Assembly (NCBI RefSeq): GCF_021646545.1
Contig: NZ_JAKIRP010000003.1
Location: forward strand, 186,001-250,000
Reading direction: 5' to 3'
Origin: Chitinophaga filiformis
Lineage (GTDB): Bacteria > Bacteroidota > Bacteroidia > Chitinophagales > Chitinophagaceae
Length of the DNA stretch: 64,000 nucleotides
Below, piece by piece: positions 61,670 to 64,000 of the stretch. The notes under the pieces were generated by a model. That model worked only from the letters and a program-made list of their open reading frames with translations. It did not search any database and was not told the origin of the DNA. Made by a program: the position numbers and the translations under genes. Position 1 is the first letter of the stretch; each line of letters starts with the position of its first letter.

Positions 61670-62116
61670 TTATTTTGTTTTCAAGTCTGCTACCAGAGCC
61701 CGGATAGTTTCCAGTAATGCCTGTCTCGCAGCCGGATCAGCCAAAGCTGCCTTCAACACTTTGTTTGTCTTCAGATGTTTCATGATTTTGAGGTACTGTT
61801 CCTTTTCAGTAGCGAGATTATCCAGGAAATCACTCTGGGCAGTAATACCCTTCACACCGAAGTCGCCCAGGTTGTGGAACTCCAGATTTTCAGGGATCGT
61901 ACGGCCTTCCGCGTCATGGAACAGCATATTCACAGCAGGCTTGTAATGCTCGAATACCGCTTCTACATTAGTTAATCCCTGCACGATTTCCGGTTTAACA
62001 GGTGTTTGCTGGGTTAACTTTTCAGCAAACAGGGTCCGGTTATGAGAGATCTCAACAATGGCCTCATTGGCGTCGAGTTTCACCTCGTTACCGCCAATAC
62101 CGTAATTGTCATTCAT
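61670..62116 (-). CDS. tssB: T6SS sheath small subunit TssB
   Basis: A 148-residue TssB of the Bacteroidota type. FHDAEGRTIPENLEFHNLGDFGVKG near 67-91 is the segment, equivalent to the helix-strand region that pairs with TssC; the N-terminal half is short. The sheath forms with TssC and is disassembled by TssH/ClpV. Confidence 0.88.
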   Translation of the reverse strand: MNDNYGIGGNEVKLDANEAIVEISHNRTLFAEKLTQQTPVKPEIVQGLTNVEAVFEHYKPAVNMLFHDAEGRTIPENLEFHNLGDFGVKGITAQSDFLDNLATEKEQYLKIMKHLKTNKVLKAALADPAARQALLETIRALVADLKTK

Positions 62117-62169
62117 ATCAATTGGTTTTTACAACAATAAATGTTCTATGGTCCTTCTTCTGATCCTGT

Positions 62170-64000
62170 CTAAACTTCCTGAGCGCTGGTATGCCATTGC
62201 AGCGTACCCTGAGCGTCTATATCCAGCTTAACAGTCATGTGGGGTTGCAGGCTACCTTCTATTATCATACGTGACAAGGGCTTGCGTAACCTGCTACGGA
62301 TCACTTCTTTTAGTGGACGCGCGCCATACTGTGGCGAATATCCTTCTGCCGCCAGTTGTTCTCTTGCTGCAACAGATACTTCCAGTGTGATCTGTTGCTG
62401 CGCGAGTAACTGCAGCAGATGTTTAAGGTGAATATCAAATATTTTTACAACGTTCTCCTGCTGAATCGGGCCGAATGGTACGATCTCTGTCAACCTGCCA
62501 AGGAATTCGGGTCTGAAATTCCGTGACATGATCTCCATCAATTGCTGAGAAGCTGGTATTACTCCCTGTCTGAACGACTGGGCGATAACATCGCTTCCGA
62601 TATTGGAGGTGAACAGGACCAGGGCATTTGAAAAATCGCCGGTCTTACCCAGGCGGTCGTGCAATTTGCCTTCATCCATTATCTGCAGGAAAATATCAAA
62701 TACTGATGGATGCGCTTTTTCTATTTCATCAAACAGGACTACGGCATAGGGCTGCTGACGGATCTTGTTTACCAGCAATCCCCCCTCTTCATATCCAACA
62801 TATCCCGGCGGAGCGCCATATAGTAATGCCGCCGAATGTTCTTCTTTAAATTCGGACATGTCAAACCTGATCATGCACCGCTCATCCTGGAACAAGAAGT
62901 CTGCCAAAGATTTCGCCAGCTCCGTTTTCCCGGTACCGGTAGGGCCAAGGAAAAAGAAGGACCCTATCGGCTGACCAGGCCTGCTGAGACCGGAGCGCGA
63001 TTCCAGAATGGCATCTGCCACTGTTTTCAATGCATGGTCCTGCCCTACTACCCGTTTCCGCAGTTCGAGGTCCATATTCACCAGGCGTTCCCGTTCTCCC
63101 GACTGGATCTTACCCAGCGGGATACCCGTGCTTTCAGCGATCATAGTCGCCAGGTCGGTAGCGGTAACCGCTGTATGTTCCTTCTGCACCAATGGCTCAA
63201 GTTGCGAGACGATATTGTTCAATGTGGCCTTTAATGCAGGTACCTCATCGATCTTATATACATCATGTTCTATCTGTAACCGCGTGGTGAGTAATGCGCT
63301 GAAACGTTGCATACATTGCTGATACCACCACAGTAACTCTTCTTTATTATCACCCGCTGCCTCAAGTTTCTCCTTCAGGTCTTCCAGCGTTTGAAGACCG
63401 GTATCCTGCGTGGTACGTATGGCGGCCAGCGTACGGTCTAACAGGTTAACAGCACTGTCGGGTAAACTACGTTCCTTGAGATAACGGCGCGACAGTTTAA
63501 TCGCTTCCGTGATCACATCTGGGGCCACCTTTAATGTATAATAACTTTCATATTCCGGCATGACGGCCTGTATCATACGTGCAGCCGTTGACTCGTCCGG
63601 CTCAGATAATTGTATGATCTCAAAGCAGTGGCGCAACAGTCCATCCGGCTCTATCAGCTTACGGTAACCTTCCGGTGTGCTGGTGGCAATAAGTATAATA
63701 TCGCCTTTGTTCATAGCAGCCTTCAATACATTACCGATACCGCCGGCGGAACCCGGCTGTTTGTCCAGCAGGGTATGCAGATTATCGATGAATAACACAT
63801 GCCTTCCGGCACCCTGCAGCTGTGCAATGATCTGTTGCAGGCGATCCTCCAGTTCATTCTTATAGGCTGCCCCTGCTATAAAGGCACCATAATCCAGTGC
63901 ATAAATATCCGTCTGCTGTAATTGCTGCGGCGCCTGTTTATTGACAATAGCGCGGGCGACTGCATCAGCCAGTGCCGTTTTACCTACCCCTCCTTCACCT
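62170..64000 (-). CDS. tssH: T6SS disassembly ATPase TssH (ClpV), C-terminal part
   Basis: An AAA+ ATPase of the ClpB/ClpV class, open across the right edge, with about 610 residues visible. The first nucleotide-binding domain has Walker A GEGGVGKTALADA at the very window edge and VLFIDNLHTLLD as Walker B. A middle region (ESTGIPLGKIQSGERERLVN) leads to the second domain with GPTGTGKTELAKSL (Walker A), VLFDEIEKAHPSVFD (Walker B) and GRLTEIVPFGPI near the C-terminal part. It recycles contracted TssBC sheaths. It heads the tssH-tssB-tssC operon; tssB follows 53 bases later. Confidence 0.93.
   Translation of the reverse strand, partial: GEGGVGKTALADAVARAIVNKQAPQQLQQTDIYALDYGAFIAGAAYKNELEDRLQQIIAQLQGAGRHVLFIDNLHTLLDKQPGSAGGIGNVLKAAMNKGDIILIATSTPEGYRKLIEPDGLLRHCFEIIQLSEPDESTAARMIQAVMPEYESYYTLKVAPDVITEAIKLSRRYLKERSLPDSAVNLLDRTLAAIRTTQDTGLQTLEDLKEKLEAAGDNKEELLWWYQQCMQRFSALLTTRLQIEHDVYKIDEVPALKATLNNIVSQLEPLVQKEHTAVTATDLATMIAESTGIPLGKIQSGERERLVNMDLELRKRVVGQDHALKTVADAILESRSGLSRPGQPIGSFFFLGPTGTGKTELAKSLADFLFQDERCMIRFDMSEFKEEHSAALLYGAPPGYVGYEEGGLLVNKIRQQPYAVVLFDEIEKAHPSVFDIFLQIMDEGKLHDRLGKTGDFSNALVLFTSNIGSDVIAQSFRQGVIPASQQLMEIMSRNFRPEFLGRLTEIVPFGPIQQENVVKIFDIHLKHLLQLLAQQQITLEVSVAAREQLAAEGYSPQYGARPLKEVIRSRLRKPLSRMIIEGSLQPHMTVKLDIDAQGTLQWHTSAQEV

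Noticed and set aside
1..64000. tRNA, rRNA, tmRNA or riboswitch genes
   Set aside because: None was recognised by cloverleaf or conserved loop patterns in the intergenic regions; a covariance search could still find some.

Overview
The window looks like a chromosomal segment of a Bacteroidota bacterium, most likely Chitinophagaceae and Chitinophaga-like. This is inferred from gene content and promoter style; no search was run. Supporting signs are the recurring TAnnTTTG -7 promoter element typical of Bacteroidota, a type VI secretion system of the Bacteroidota-only subtype iii (TssN, TssO, TssK, a TssD/Hcp of that family), a TonB-dependent receptor with a carboxypeptidase-like N-terminal domain, DUF4230 and HU-CCDC81-type proteins, a YtxJ protein and a GLUG-type lipoprotein. 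No tRNA, rRNA, CRISPR array, transposase or integrase was seen.

Layout. Positions 1-50 kb are mostly housekeeping genes in short operons. They include a LuxE-like acyl-protein synthetase, an acyl-CoA carboxylase beta subunit, a UbiA-like membrane protein, an M42 peptidase and biotin synthase (2-8.4 kb). Next come AroQ, UbiX, YtxJ and a small lipoprotein on the minus strand (8.9-10.5 kb), then Mpl-like ligase, a DEDDh exonuclease, a dolichol-phosphate-mannose-type glycosyltransferase, an EamA transporter and an S9 peptidase (10.6-17.3 kb). An AraC regulator, a cupin, a DUF4230 protein and an RRM protein follow (17.9-21.6 kb), then a lipoyl E2 enzyme, CinA, a thioesterase and DoxX (21.8-25.4 kb). 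A TPR protein, an outer-membrane barrel and an HU-like protein run from 26 to 31.9 kb. After these are an SDR reductase, a GLUG lipoprotein and prolyl oligopeptidase (32.3-37.2 kb), phosphofructokinase and pyruvate kinase (37.5-40 kb), a TonB receptor, an AraC regulator, an aldehyde dehydrogenase, pantothenate kinase, a Crp-like regulator, DoxX and YceI (40-49 kb).

From 50.3 kb to the right edge lies a T6SS-iii cluster: hcp, tssO, tssK, tssN and tssG on the minus strand; a PKD-domain membrane protein, tssE and tssF on the plus strand; and tssC, tssB and tssH/ClpV on the minus strand, with tssH cut by the window end. Inside it, between tssF and tssC, sit two genes that resemble conjugation (type IV secretion) envelope proteins: a TraN/VirB9-like protein, and a lytic transglycosylase whose C-terminus resembles TraM/VirB10. 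This T4SS-like pair in a T6SS locus is the most interesting protein-level observation. VgrG, PAAR, TssP/Q/R under their usual names, and effector genes are not in the window.

At DNA level the striking features are a perfect 48-bp palindrome (8521-8622), a family of 11-bp-period arrays at three loci, a 1.28-kb gene-free block beside hcp built from several repeat families (86-bp tandem units, 11-bp units, a 37-bp inverted repeat), a dispersed intergenic hairpin family, and a back-to-back pair of -7 boxes forming a near palindrome at 17.8 kb.
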